Shown one piece after another: positions 1 through 9,267 of a DNA stretch of 64,000 nt (within the stretch, counting starts at the first letter, position 1; every line of letters begins with the position of its first letter). Made by a program: the position numbers and the translations under genes. The notes beneath the pieces are model-generated. The model was not told the origin of the DNA. It did not search any database and saw nothing but the letters and a program-made list of their open reading frames with translations. The stretch comes from Granulosicoccus sp045110475 (GTDB lineage Bacteria > Pseudomonadota > Gammaproteobacteria > Granulosicoccales > Granulosicoccaceae). The stretch lies in NCBI GenBank assembly GCA_045110475.1, contig JBGCGC010000012.1, positions 98,851 to 162,850 of the forward strand, given 5' to 3'.

Positions 1-2105
1 AGATCCCAGGCTTCTTCGAGAGAACCGGGAGGAATGTACTGCGAAATAACATTCGGGATGATTTCCTCGCGCAGCTCATCAACCAGCTCGCGCATATCGT
101 CAGTTTCCATAAGCATGTTGCGTTGCTCGTAGACAACCTTGCGCTGGTCGTTGGCCACATCATCGTATTCAAGCAAGTTCTTACGCATATCGAAGTTATG
201 ACCTTCCACCTTGCGCTGCGCATTCTCGATCGCCTTGGTCACCCAGGGATGCTCGATAGCCTCGCCCTCTTCCATGCCGAGTTTCTGCATGAGCCCGCTG
301 ACTCGTTCGCTGGCAAAGATCCGCATAAGGCTATCCTCAAGCGACAGATAGAATCGTGTGGAACCCGGATCACCCTGACGGCCTGAACGACCACGTAGCT
401 GGTTGTCGATACGACGGGATTCGTGTCGCTCGGTACCAATAATATGCAGACCACCGGCCTTGAGAACTTCGTCGTGGCGCATTTGCCAGTTTGATTTAAG
501 CTCTGACATGTTGGCTTCTTCAGCACCACCCGATGCGGTAAGCAATGCCGACATTTCCGCCTCCAGACTTCCACCGAGAACGATGTCTGTACCACGACCC
601 GCCATATTGGTGGCAATCGTTACCGCACCCGGCTGACCGGCGTTCTCGATGATGTTGGCTTCACGCTCATGTTGTTTGGCATTCAGTACTTCATGCTTGA
701 TGCCTTTCTGTTTTAACAGACCTGCCAGATATTCTGAGGTCTCGATGGAGGTTGTACCTACCAACACTGGTTGCTTTCGTTCCGAGCAGTCCTGAATATC
801 TTCAATGATGGCATCGTACTTTTCACGCTGAGTCAGAAACACCAGATCGGATTTATCGTCACGCGCCATGGGCCTGTTGGTAGGAATAACCACCACCTCC
901 AGACCATAGATAGACTGAAACTCGAAGGCTTCCGTATCAGCGGTACCAGTCATGCCAGCCAGCTTGTTATAAAGACGGAAGTAGTTCTGGAAGGTAATGG
1001 AGGCAAGCGTCTGGTTCTCGCGCTGAATCTGAACCCCTTCCTTGGCTTCGATGGCCTGATGCAAACCTTCCGACCAACGGCGACCAGGCATGGTTCTACC
1101 GGTAAATTCATCAACAATAACAATCTGACCGTTGCTGACGATGTAGTCGACGTCCTTCTGATACAAGGCAAGCGCGCGAAGCGCTGCGTTCAGATGATGA
1201 AGAACCGCAATATTAGATGAGTCATACAGGCTTCCCACGGTCGACAGAACACCGTGTTCTATCAGCACATCCTCCACGGTTTCCATGCCGGCTTCTGTCA
1301 GGTGAACCTGTTTGGCTTTCTCATCAACAGAGTAATCGCCCTCGCCGTCCTCTTCGAGCTGGCGAGTGAGCTTGGGAACAACAGCGTTGAGCTTTCCGTA
1401 GAGCTCGCTATCACCGTCTGCAGGTCCTGAAATGATAAGCGGTGTACGGGCTTCATCAATGAGGATGGAATCGACTTCATCGATGATGGCGTAGTTAAGA
1501 CCACGCTGTACGCGCTGGTCGGGACTATGCGCCATGTTATCGCGCAGGTAGTCAAAACCGAATTCGTTGTTGGTGCCGTAGGTGATATCACAGGCATACG
1601 CTGCGCGGCGTTCATCATTGCCCAATCCGCCGACGATGACGCCAACGCTCATGCCCAGAAAGTTATATAGCTTGGCCATCCACTGCGAATCACGTTGGGC
1701 CAGGTAATCGTTAACGGTGATGACGTGCACGCCGTTGCCGGTCAATGCATTGAGGTAGACCGCTGTGGTTGCCACTAACGTCTTGCCCTCACCGGTTTTC
1801 ATCTCGGCAATCTTGTTGTTGTTCAGTACCATGCCACCAATCATCTGCACGTCAAAGTGGCGCATGTTGAGCGTACGCTTGCCGGCCTCCCTTGCGACAG
1901 CAAACGCCTCTGGCAGCAGATCGTCAAGCGTTGCCCCTTTGGCCAAACGCTCCTTGAATTCCGCTGTCTTGGCAGCCAGAGCTTCATCGGACAAGGCCTG
2001 AAGCGCAGGCTCGAAAGCATTGATCGCATCCACATCCTTGCTCATGCGCTTGACTGTGCGATCGTTACTGCTGCCGATGAACTTCTTGACCAGATTACCT
2101 AACAT
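1..2105 (-). CDS. secA: Protein translocase ATPase SecA (C-terminus outside window)
   Basis: SecA is the ATPase motor that pushes unfolded preproteins through SecYEG. About 701 N-terminal residues are present of a family length near 900; the 3' end lies beyond the left edge. The start MLGNLVKKFIG is typical of the family. Walker A (MKTGEGKT) is at about residues 102-109, a DEVDSILIDEAR Walker B/DEAD region near 210, and the helicase motifs TNMAGRGTD and LRGRSGRQGDPG follow further on. The C-terminal linker and zinc-binding tail cannot be assessed. It lies downstream of the M23 peptidase gene on the same strand, an arrangement also known in Pseudomonas (lpxC, DUF721, M23, secA). The reading frame is open to the window edge. 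Confidence 0.97.
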   Translation of the reverse strand, partial: MLGNLVKKFIGSSNDRTVKRMSKDVDAINAFEPALQALSDEALAAKTAEFKERLAKGATLDDLLPEAFAVAREAGKRTLNMRHFDVQMIGGMVLNNNKIAEMKTGEGKTLVATTAVYLNALTGNGVHVITVNDYLAQRDSQWMAKLYNFLGMSVGVIVGGLGNDERRAAYACDITYGTNNEFGFDYLRDNMAHSPDQRVQRGLNYAIIDEVDSILIDEARTPLIISGPADGDSELYGKLNAVVPKLTRQLEEDGEGDYSVDEKAKQVHLTEAGMETVEDVLIEHGVLSTVGSLYDSSNIAVLHHLNAALRALALYQKDVDYIVSNGQIVIVDEFTGRTMPGRRWSEGLHQAIEAKEGVQIQRENQTLASITFQNYFRLYNKLAGMTGTADTEAFEFQSIYGLEVVVIPTNRPMARDDKSDLVFLTQREKYDAIIEDIQDCSERKQPVLVGTTSIETSEYLAGLLKQKGIKHEVLNAKQHEREANIIENAGQPGAVTIATNMAGRGTDIVLGGSLEAEMSALLTASGGAEEANMSELKSNWQMRHDEVLKAGGLHIIGTERHESRRIDNQLRGRSGRQGDPGSTRFYLSLEDSLMRIFASERVSGLMQKLGMEEGEAIEHPWVTKAIENAQRKVEGHNFDMRKNLLEYDDVANDQRKVVYEQRNMLMETDDMRELVDELREEIIPNVISQYIPPGSLEEAWD

Positions 2106-2261
2106 GAATACCAACCTTGATGCAGCCTGTTGCTGCTGTTGCGACTTTGCCACTATACAGAGGCGTATATTATGTCACCGAATACGATGATGCGCGCCTG
2201 GCAGCGACGATTCACGTAAACCGCCCCGGCACAGACCTTCTCACTGTCTCACCCTTTCGCG

Positions 2262-3215
2262 CTAGGATCCTGCACTGATAAACTCAAGCGGATCGACAGG
2301 CCGCCCCCCAGCTCTCACTTCGATGTGGACGTGAGTGCCGGTTGATTTCCCAGTCGAGCCCATGGTGGCAATAATCTGCCCCTTGTTTACGCGGCTTCCC
2401 ACAGCCACAAGGTTGGCTTCATTGTGCGCATAACGGGTACTGAACCCGTCAGGATGTTCGAGTTCGATCAAATTGCCATAACCGCCATTTTTTCCGGAAT
2501 ACGTCACAACACCATCAGCTAACGCAAATACTTTACTGCCATTCTTACCGCCAAAATCCACGCCACTATGAAAACTTCTTCTTCCAGAACGCGGATCAAT
2601 CCTGTAGCCAAAGCGGGAGGTGATCTGAGCCCTCACAACCGGTGAACCGGAAAGCGTGAAACTACGCGCCTGCTGGCGCTGCCTTTTAATACTGAGCATC
2701 ATCTCAGCCTGAGTAGTCATATGGTCCACAGCGTGTTTTGCAAGCACAAAGCGCTGCCGAGCGACCTGCTGGTCACCCTGCAACGGCGATAGAGACGCCA
2801 GATAGCGCTCATCAGCCAGTTGCAACTCAAGCGCAAATTCACCGCCCTCAAGATCGGCTGCGTCGACAATACGCTTGAACAACAAACGCAAACGCAGTAA
2901 TTCAGCCTGCAACTGACCCCATTGTTGCGCCTCGACTGGAACCTGATCATCAGCAGCGTACGTTGAAGGCAACGCTGCACCCACTTGGGGTGGTTGCTGA
3001 GGGGCGTCGATTATGGGCGCTGATTGAGAAAGCAGATAGCCTAACGCCCCGCTTAACGCGGCGAGACAAAGAGCCAGCATGGTAGTCTTGAGAGCGCCTC
3101 TATGGCGCATTCGCCAGACGGCGAATCTGGCGAGCCTTAAACGCATGCCTACTGGCAAGCGCAGCAACGCCTGAGGCGGAACCCTTGATAAGGATTGAGA
3201 CGATGAAGCAATCAT
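2262..3215 (-). CDS. M23 family (LytM-type) metallopeptidase, membrane-anchored
   Basis: Probable periplasmic murein endopeptidase or a LytM-type activator. One N-terminal membrane segment (around TMLALCLAALSGALGYLL) is followed by a helical, coiled-coil-like stretch and a C-terminal M23 domain. The zinc ligand motifs HSGVDFGG (HxxxD) and HVHIEV (HxH) are both intact, so the domain could be catalytic. The start is uncertain. ATG 3215 makes the start codon overlap that of the divergent dciA gene; a longer frame opens at 3260, and an internal ATG at 3146 would begin MRLRLARF just before the membrane segment. M23 genes at this position beside secA are common in gammaproteobacteria. The exact substrate is not known. 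Confidence 0.85.
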   Translation of the reverse strand: MIASSSQSLSRVPPQALLRLPVGMRLRLARFAVWRMRHRGALKTTMLALCLAALSGALGYLLSQSAPIIDAPQQPPQVGAALPSTYAADDQVPVEAQQWGQLQAELLRLRLLFKRIVDAADLEGGEFALELQLADERYLASLSPLQGDQQVARQRFVLAKHAVDHMTTQAEMMLSIKRQRQQARSFTLSGSPVVRAQITSRFGYRIDPRSGRRSFHSGVDFGGKNGSKVFALADGVVTYSGKNGGYGNLIELEHPDGFSTRYAHNEANLVAVGSRVNKGQIIATMGSTGKSTGTHVHIEVRAGGRPVDPLEFISAGS

Positions 3216-3648
3216 GAAGTCGTTTGAAACCCTGGTCGGCAAGACAACCAGAGCGGCCATTGCCGACGATCGTCACATCAAACAGGTGATTTCAAAGATT
3301 GTGCCAGTGAGAACCATGCCGCATATTGAATTTTGTCGCGTTGAGGGCGGCCGAGTGCGGATAACGGTCGATAGTGCCGTCTGGATCTCGCGAATCCGGT
3401 TTATGGAGCGGCGTATTATTGACGCACTGCGCGAAAACAGGTTCGATTCGCACACAATAAGCTTTCACGTCTCGCCAGAAATGAAACCGGTCGTTCGCAA
3501 AACCGAGAGAGCGGCGCAAAAAGCCAATGGAAGCGCCGCCGCAGTCGAGGCAGCCTTGTCCGCTGTTACAGAAAGCGACCCCGGGAATGACAGGCTCAGA
3601 CAGGAACTATTGAAACTGGCGCGTACACTACGCGCCGACAAGGATTGA
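3214..3648 (+). CDS. dciA: DciA-type (DUF721) helicase-loading protein
   Basis: A 144-residue protein of the DUF721/DciA family. DciA is the ancestral bacterial loader of the replicative helicase DnaB in lineages lacking the phage-derived DnaC or DnaI. The N-terminal part carries the expected basic, KH-like region with VRITVDSAVWISRIRF; the C-terminal tail is Ala/Lys-rich and probably disordered. Position between lpxC and the M23/secA genes matches Pseudomonas. The ATG overlaps the proposed ATG of the divergent M23 gene (the shared bases form CATG). The upstream ribosome-binding signal is weak: AAGGA lies about 20 bases away. Function is assigned from family and context. Confidence 0.8.
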   Translation: MKSFETLVGKTTRAAIADDRHIKQVISKIVPVRTMPHIEFCRVEGGRVRITVDSAVWISRIRFMERRIIDALRENRFDSHTISFHVSPEMKPVVRKTERAAQKANGSAAAVEAALSAVTESDPGNDRLRQELLKLARTLRADKD

Positions 3649-3685
3649 CCGTTAACGGGCAGCTGAAACACACTGCAACATTAAA

Positions 3686-4624
3686 TCAGCCGACCGCCTG
3701 AACCGGCTGGGCGAGTGGCTGATCGTAGGACACGGGCGATGCCGCAACATTATCGTTGTCGAAGACCACTTTCTCCCAACACTGCTGCTGCCTGAACATT
3801 TCCCGCACCAGCAGGTTATTGAGTTCATGACCTGACTTGTAGCCACTGAAAGCCCCGATCATGCTGTGTCCCATCAGGTAGATATCACCGATACCGTCGA
3901 GAATCTTGTGGCGAACAAATTCGTTTTTGTAGCGCAGGCCTTCAGTGTTGAGGATGCGGTAATCGTCAATGACTATCGCGTTTTCTACACTGCCCCCGAG
4001 CGCGAGATCTTTCTTGCGCAACTCTTCGATATCACGCATGAAACCAAAGGTTCGTGCGCGGCTGATGTCCTTGACAAATGAGGTGGTGGTGGAGAAATCC
4101 ACACATAGTCGCTGCGAGTCCTTCTTGAATACGGGATGATTGAAATCAATAGTGAAATCGACCTTGAAACCGTTGTACGGTTCGAATCTGGCCCACTTGT
4201 CATCAACTCGCACTTCGACAGGTCTGGTGATTCGGATGAACTGCTTTGCAGCCGCTTGCTCTTGAATCCCAGCAGTCTGGATAAGATAGACAAACGGGGC
4301 GGCACTGCCATCCATGATGGGTATCTCGGAGGCACTGACATCGACCAGACAGTTATCTATACCAAGACCCGCAAAGGCTGCCATCAGATGTTCGATAGTG
4401 GATACATGAACATCGTCGTCGTTGTAAAGGCGTGTTGCGAGTTGCGTGTTGCGCACACCCAATGCACTGCTGGGGATTTCTGCAACGGGCGAGACATCGG
4501 TTCGACGAAACACAATACCCGTATCAATCGGAGCCGGGCTGAGTGTCAGGAACACTTTCTTGCCCGTGTGCAAGCCTATGCCAGTTGCACGAATTGAATC
4601 TTTTAACGTTCGTTGTCGAATCAC
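3686..4624 (-). CDS. lpxC: UDP-3-O-acyl-N-acetylglucosamine deacetylase
   Basis: LpxC is the zinc deacetylase catalysing the committed step of lipid A synthesis. I chose the GTG at 4624, giving 312 residues beginning VIRQRTLKDSIRATG, which matches the conserved family start. The open frame extends upstream to a TTG at 4651. Catalytic and zinc-binding features are visible: E78-H79 (in STIEHLMAAF), H239/D243 (in VRHKILDGIGD) and H266 (in SGHELNN). It closes the dcw cluster as in other gammaproteobacteria. A 294-base gap separates it from ftsZ, which leaves room for its own promoter. A TATATA element lies about 40 bases upstream of the GTG, but no convincing -35 was found. Confidence 0.96.
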   Translation of the reverse strand: MIRQRTLKDSIRATGIGLHTGKKVFLTLSPAPIDTGIVFRRTDVSPVAEIPSSALGVRNTQLATRLYNDDDVHVSTIEHLMAAFAGLGIDNCLVDVSASEIPIMDGSAAPFVYLIQTAGIQEQAAAKQFIRITRPVEVRVDDKWARFEPYNGFKVDFTIDFNHPVFKKDSQRLCVDFSTTTSFVKDISRARTFGFMRDIEELRKKDLALGGSVENAIVIDDYRILNTEGLRYKNEFVRHKILDGIGDIYLMGHSMIGAFSGYKSGHELNNLLVREMFRQQQCWEKVVFDNDNVAASPVSYDQPLAQPVQAVG

Positions 4625-4672
4625 AGTAATTTCCCGCCGTACCCGTAGCAAAACCTGCCTTACGTATATATA

Positions 4673-4716
4673 GCAGCTTTGCCCGGTTTTACAGCTTCCC
4701 GGTATTTTGCCCGGCC
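4673..4716 (-). promoter_or_regulatory. Short direct repeats upstream of lpxC
   Basis: Three related copies of a CAGCTTTGCCCGG-like word follow one another just upstream of lpxC: CAGCTTTGCCCGGTTTTA, then CAGCTTCCCGGTATTTT, then TTGCCCGGCC (plus-strand reading). They lie beside the AT-rich TATATA stretch. They could be an operator or a remnant duplication. No known regulator is recognised. Confidence 0.3.
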
Positions 4717-4823
4717 AGAAAGTTGGATCTGGCTACATGACAAAGCATCGGGGTGGCCCATTTTGACACCTGCTTCGCCGGACAGCAGGATAGCGTCCAA
4801 CAAACAGGCAACATAAAGTAACT

Positions 4824-4850
4824 GTCGGACGCCTTTTTGGGGCGTCCGAC
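4824..4850. terminator. Perfect 10-bp hairpin downstream of ftsZ
   Basis: GTCGGACGCC and GGCGTCCGAC form a perfect stem around a 7-base loop, about 70 bases past the ftsZ stop. Neither strand has a following U-tract; the run of T (or A) is in the loop. It may end dcw transcription or stabilise the ftsZ 3' end, but it is not a canonical intrinsic terminator. Confidence 0.4.
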
Positions 4851-4918
4851 GTTAACCACGCAATTTTACTGTATTTTTCCGTACTACGCTCGAGCTTGCC
4901 CGATAGTCACAGTCTTTT

Positions 4919-6145
4919 TCAGTCTGCCTGACGGCGTAAAAATGCTGGAATATCAAGGTATTCCACGTCATGACCCGCATTCGCAGGACCTGTTCCCTGC
5001 GCTGCACCATGTGCAGTCTTCCGAACGACTGTGGGCTTCTCGTAATTATCATAAGGGGACGGTGTGTTACCTCTTACCTGACGCCCCTGGCTCTGACCTA
5101 CGTTTCCGCCGTTTCCACCACCCGTGGTATACGTCGGTGCACCATTAACAACCGAGCGCTGAACAGAGCGTAACTGCTGAGATTGCTGTTGCTGACCCAA
5201 ACCGGTTGCAACGACAGTCACACGCAACTCACCTTCAAGTGACTCGTCAATCGCAGTACCAACCACGACAGTGGCATCGTCTGCGGCGAAGGAGCGAACC
5301 ACATTGCCCACTTCTTCGAACTCACCAATAGCCATATCAAGACCGGCAGTAATGTTCACGAGAATTCCGCGTGCACCCGCCAGATCGATATCTTCCAGAA
5401 GTGGGCTGGAGATTGCCATCTCGGCAGCTTCGGTTGCTCGCTCATCACCCCGGCCAACTCCGGAACCCATCATTGCCAGACCCATTTCGCTCATAACGGT
5501 GCGTACGTCTGCAAAGTCAACATTGATAAGACCGGGGTTGGTGATTAACTCGGCAATACCCTGAACCGCACCGCGCAGAACGTCATTGGCAGCCTTGAAG
5601 GCATCAAGCAGACTGATGTTCTTGCCAAGTACTGACAAAAGCTTCTCATTGGGAATCGTGATCAGAGAATCTACCTGACCTCGCAGTTCCTCGATACCCG
5701 CCTCTGCAGTACGCATACGCTTGTTGCCTTCAAACGGGAAAGGCTTGGTCACAACGGCAACCGTCAACACACCCATTTCTCGAGCAATCTGTGCAACTAC
5801 CGGTATAGCACCCGTGCCCGTTCCTCCACCCATACCGGCAGTGATGAACAGCATGTCGGTACCTTCGATGAGATCCTGGATACGATCACGATCTTCCATC
5901 GCAGCCTGACGTCCGATCTCAGGGTTGGCGCCAGCTCCCAGGCCCTTGGTAATGCTCTGACCGATGTGCAGAACGGTCTGCGCGTTCATGCCCTTGAGTG
6001 CCTGCGCATCTGTGTTGGCACAAATGAAATCAACACCTTCGATGCCAGAGGCAACCATGTGTTGTACCGCATTACTACCACCACCACCGACACCTACCAA
6101 TTTAATGACGGGCGAATCGTTTATTGAGTCAACAAGTTCAAACAT
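4919..6145 (-). CDS. ftsZ: Cell division GTPase FtsZ
   Basis: FtsZ is the tubulin-like GTPase that forms the Z ring. The start is at MFELVDSIND because AGGAGA lies 8 bases upstream of that ATG; the 41-residue extension of the open frame is not supported. The 408-residue protein shows the GTP-binding signature GGGTGTG at residues 106-112, the T7-loop region (NVDFADVRTVM), a Gly/Gln-rich linker, and the conserved C-terminal peptide DVEYLDIPAFLRRQAD, which binds FtsA and ZipA. The 101-base gap to ftsA is one of the few non-overlapping junctions in the cluster, so an extra ftsZ promoter in or before ftsA is possible, but none was identified. Confidence 0.98.
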   Translation of the reverse strand: MFELVDSINDSPVIKLVGVGGGGSNAVQHMVASGIEGVDFICANTDAQALKGMNAQTVLHIGQSITKGLGAGANPEIGRQAAMEDRDRIQDLIEGTDMLFITAGMGGGTGTGAIPVVAQIAREMGVLTVAVVTKPFPFEGNKRMRTAEAGIEELRGQVDSLITIPNEKLLSVLGKNISLLDAFKAANDVLRGAVQGIAELITNPGLINVDFADVRTVMSEMGLAMMGSGVGRGDERATEAAEMAISSPLLEDIDLAGARGILVNITAGLDMAIGEFEEVGNVVRSFAADDATVVVGTAIDESLEGELRVTVVATGLGQQQQSQQLRSVQRSVVNGAPTYTTGGGNGGNVGQSQGRQVRGNTPSPYDNYEKPTVVRKTAHGAAQGTGPANAGHDVEYLDIPAFLRRQAD

Positions 6146-6246
6146 TGAAAGTTCTCCTGATCTGATTAATTTGAGTGTTACGTTCTCTTGCGGACCAGTC
6201 TTCTGAGAACCGTTGCCGCATGTAGGCCTTGCATGTAAAAAACTAC

Positions 6247-7503
6247 TTAGAAATTTCTCTGAAACCACTCTGTCATCCGTTTGAACAAGCCCTTTTCAGA
6301 GCGTGTATCAACGGGTTCCTGACTGGGATTCTGCCGACGCTGCTGCCCATAGAGCAGCAATCCGACACCTGTTGCATGAATCGGATTGCGAGCGACCTCG
6401 GACAAACCGTTTACATGCTGCGGGACTCCTAGCCTGACTGGCATATGAAATATCTCCTCGGCCAGCTCTACCACGCCTTCCATCTTTGACGTACCTCCAG
6501 TCAATACAACTCCGGCAGCACAGGCGTCTTCAAAACCACTGCGTCTGAGTTCACCCTGAACCAGTCCCAGCAGCTCCTCATACCGCGGCTCTACCACTTC
6601 CGCGAGAGTCTGTCTTGCCAGGCGTCGAGCGTTTCTATCGCCCACACCTGGCACTTCGATCATGTCGTCCGGGCTTGCTAACTGGCGCAGCGCACAGGCG
6701 TACTTGACCTTGATTTCTTCAGCAAATTGAGTCGGCGTTCTGAACGCCACCGCAATGTCATTGGTGACCTGATCGCCGGCTATCGGAATGACTGCCGTAT
6801 GACGTATGGCACCCTCAGTGAATATCGCGATATCAGTGGTACCTCCACCCATATCCACCAGTAGCACACCCAGATCCTTTTCATCATCAGTAAGCACTGA
6901 GTGACTTGATGCCAGCTGTTCGAGGATGATGTCCTCAACCTCCAGGTTGCATCGCTGAATACACTTGGCAATGTTCTGGGATGCGCTGATTGATCCAGAG
7001 ACAAGATGCACTTTGGCTTCAAGGCGAACTCCGGACATACCCACAGGTTGATGAATACCATCCTGATTATCGATAATAAATTCCTGTGGCAACACATGGA
7101 TGATTCTTTGATCAGCAGGTATTGCTACCGCCTTGGCAGCATCTACGACGCGGTCAACATCATCCTGCTCTACCTCCGTGTTCTTGATCGCTACAATGCC
7201 ATGCGAGTTCAGGCTCTTGATATGCGAGCCTGCGATGCCGGCAAAGACAGAACGAATCTGCACATCCGCCATCTGCTCGGCTTCCTCTACCGCTTTTCCT
7301 ATCGCATGAACTGTGCTGTCGATGTTAATGACAACACCTTTCTTCAAACCCTGTGAAGGGTGGGTACCCATACCAATGAGCTCAACGTTGCCATCGTCAT
7401 CAATCTCGGCTACCAAAGCCACGATTTTCGAGGTGCCAATATCAAGACCGACGACCATTTGTTTGTCTGTTGCCATCTGATTGTCCGTAGATCTAGTTTT
7501 CAT
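6247..7503 (-). CDS. ftsA: Cell division protein FtsA (actin-like)
   Basis: FtsA tethers FtsZ filaments to the membrane and recruits later division proteins. The 418-residue frame has the actin-fold ATP motifs GLDIGTSKIVALV near the N-terminus and DMGGGTTDIAIF in the middle, TGGTSKMEGV in the second phosphate region, and a C-terminal amphipathic helix (GLFKRMTEWFQRNF) typical of membrane-binding FtsA. The ATG at 7503 overlaps the end of ftsQ by 11 bases, suggesting translational coupling; an internal ATG at 7476 (MATDKQMVVG) is an alternative start. Neither has a strong ribosome-binding site. Confidence 0.97.
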   Translation of the reverse strand: MKTRSTDNQMATDKQMVVGLDIGTSKIVALVAEIDDDGNVELIGMGTHPSQGLKKGVVINIDSTVHAIGKAVEEAEQMADVQIRSVFAGIAGSHIKSLNSHGIVAIKNTEVEQDDVDRVVDAAKAVAIPADQRIIHVLPQEFIIDNQDGIHQPVGMSGVRLEAKVHLVSGSISASQNIAKCIQRCNLEVEDIILEQLASSHSVLTDDEKDLGVLLVDMGGGTTDIAIFTEGAIRHTAVIPIAGDQVTNDIAVAFRTPTQFAEEIKVKYACALRQLASPDDMIEVPGVGDRNARRLARQTLAEVVEPRYEELLGLVQGELRRSGFEDACAAGVVLTGGTSKMEGVVELAEEIFHMPVRLGVPQHVNGLSEVARNPIHATGVGLLLYGQQRRQNPSQEPVDTRSEKGLFKRMTEWFQRNF

Positions 7504-8311
7504 CAGGGTTAGTCACACCGAGCGTGTTCGCGCCGAGCGCAAATCCATTGCTATACCGCATATCAAAACTCAAAGGCGCATCCGTTGCCTTCTCCGCAAT
7601 TCTTTCGTAGACATCCAGAAAACGACTCATGCGCAATTCGCGCTCATCCAGGCCTAATCTGACCACCACACCATTAGACAGAGTCAATGTCTGTGAAAGC
7701 CGGTCATCTTCGTCGAGCAGTTCAAGGCTCAGATCAAACCGCGATAGCTGCTGGTCATACACACGATAGGCATCGAGAAGTGCAACATGGCGACCCTGCG
7801 CTCCCAGTACCTGTGGCAATGGACGAAACACCTCACTCCATCTGTCAAACGCGGTGCCATTACGATCCAGCTGATGTGGCTTGAACAACACCAGTCGCTT
7901 ACTGATCAGGTGGTCATCGTTCCAGCGAGCGGCCGGTTCGTGCTCTTCAACTTCAATGGCAATACGAGATGGCCACACGCGACTGACCCGAGCGCTGGCA
8001 ATCCACTGTCTTGACTCCAGACTCTGACGAAGTCTGTCAATATCCAGACCATAGAAACCTTGAGCTGTATGCTGGTTGATGTTCGCCATCAAGGCATCAC
8101 GGTCGGCATAGTCCATCGTGCCCAGTACATCCACATGGGTAACCGGGAAACGCACCGGATCCTGTGCGAGCTGCGAGGCGACAACTGGCAGTCCCATCAA
8201 AAAGGCAAGCCCTAACAAGGCGACCACCCATCGGGTTGTCGCTGACAGCCGCAACGCCGCCAAAGGCAGAACCTGTTGTCCACCGATCAGAGGCGAATTA
8301 ATCGCATTCAT
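7493..8311 (-). CDS. ftsQ: Cell division protein FtsQ
   Basis: FtsQ is a bitopic divisome protein linking FtsB/FtsL to the other division proteins. The start chosen is MNAINSPLIG, where ATGA overlaps the ddl stop, giving 272 residues; the frame is open a little further upstream. A short cytoplasmic segment is followed by one membrane helix (VVALLGLAFLMGLPVV), a POTRA domain beginning near FPVTHVDVLGTMDYADRDAL, and the conserved WPSRIAIEVEEHEPAARWN segment. Order and overlaps are those of the conserved ddl-ftsQ-ftsA block. Confidence 0.95.
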   Translation of the reverse strand: MNAINSPLIGGQQVLPLAALRLSATTRWVVALLGLAFLMGLPVVASQLAQDPVRFPVTHVDVLGTMDYADRDALMANINQHTAQGFYGLDIDRLRQSLESRQWIASARVSRVWPSRIAIEVEEHEPAARWNDDHLISKRLVLFKPHQLDRNGTAFDRWSEVFRPLPQVLGAQGRHVALLDAYRVYDQQLSRFDLSLELLDEDDRLSQTLTLSNGVVVRLGLDERELRMSRFLDVYERIAEKATDAPLSFDMRYSNGFALGANTLGVTNPDEN

Positions 8312-9267
8312 TTTGTAACGCCCTCTGGTACGAGCGTATCTGTGAGCACCCGCAGGCAAAGCTTGTCAATGCTCATACCAGACTCACGTGCAGCCATGGG
8401 CACGAGACTGTGGCTGGTCATTCCCGGGATTGTATTGCACTCGATGAAGTGCGGTTCGCCCTGCGCATCCAGCATGATATCGACTCGCGCCCACGATCGG
8501 CAGTCGAGCGCTTCAAACACATTCAATGCCATGCACTGGATTTGAGCGGTAACTTGTGGGGAAAGCGCTGCCGGGCATACGTACTCGGTGTCGTTCGCAA
8601 TATACTTAGCGTTGTAATCGTAGAATCCACCGGCCGCCTTCGACGTTACCAGTGGTAAGGCTTTGCCTCCGACAACGGTGGCCGCTATCTCTGCGCCACT
8701 CATGAACTGCTCAATCAATACCGGACCATAGCGTTTGGCCTCGGAAAAACCTTCGGCAAGGCTATCCATACTTCGTATGACGCTCACACCGATACTGGAG
8801 CCCTCGTGTGTGGGCTTGATCACAACCGGCAGACTCAAGGCCTCGATCGCGGCAACCGCCTCATCATAATCAGCCACTCTTCTGGCTTGTGGCGTTGCAA
8901 TGCCTTGCATGGACACCAACGCCTTCGCACGCCATTTATCCATGCACAAGGCAGAACCCAGCACGCCCGTCCCTGTATAGGGAATACCGGCAAGCTCCAA
9001 CGCCGCCTGTACCTGACCATCCTCGCCACCCCGGCCATGCAATATCAGGAACGCACGATCAAAGCCACCCTGATTTAATACCGTGGCGATATCACGACCG
9101 GCATCAACAGGATGGGCATCCACACCTGCCTCGCTTAATGATTCGAATACCTGCTGACCGCTCATCAGAGAGACTTCCCGCTCAGCAGACCACCCACCCA
9201 TCACGACAGCAACCTTGCCAAAATGGTACGGCTGAATCTCCATGCCATTCATGCTCAAATCATGCAT
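8308..9267 (-). CDS. ddl: D-alanine--D-alanine ligase
   Basis: This ATP-grasp enzyme joins two D-alanines for the peptidoglycan pentapeptide. Length (319 residues) is typical of the DdlB type. Visible motifs are VVMGGWSAEREVSLMSG at the N-terminus, LHGRGGEDG, the ATP-binding KPTHEGSSIGVSV, and the C-terminal ECNTIPGMTSHSLVPMAA, which carries the metal ligands. It overlaps murC by 8 bases at its start and ftsQ by 4 at its end. ATGs at residues 1, 6 and 9 are all possible starts. Confidence 0.96.
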   Translation of the reverse strand: MHDLSMNGMEIQPYHFGKVAVVMGGWSAEREVSLMSGQQVFESLSEAGVDAHPVDAGRDIATVLNQGGFDRAFLILHGRGGEDGQVQAALELAGIPYTGTGVLGSALCMDKWRAKALVSMQGIATPQARRVADYDEAVAAIEALSLPVVIKPTHEGSSIGVSVIRSMDSLAEGFSEAKRYGPVLIEQFMSGAEIAATVVGGKALPLVTSKAAGGFYDYNAKYIANDTEYVCPAALSPQVTAQIQCMALNVFEALDCRSWARVDIMLDAQGEPHFIECNTIPGMTSHSLVPMAARESGMSIDKLCLRVLTDTLVPEGVTK

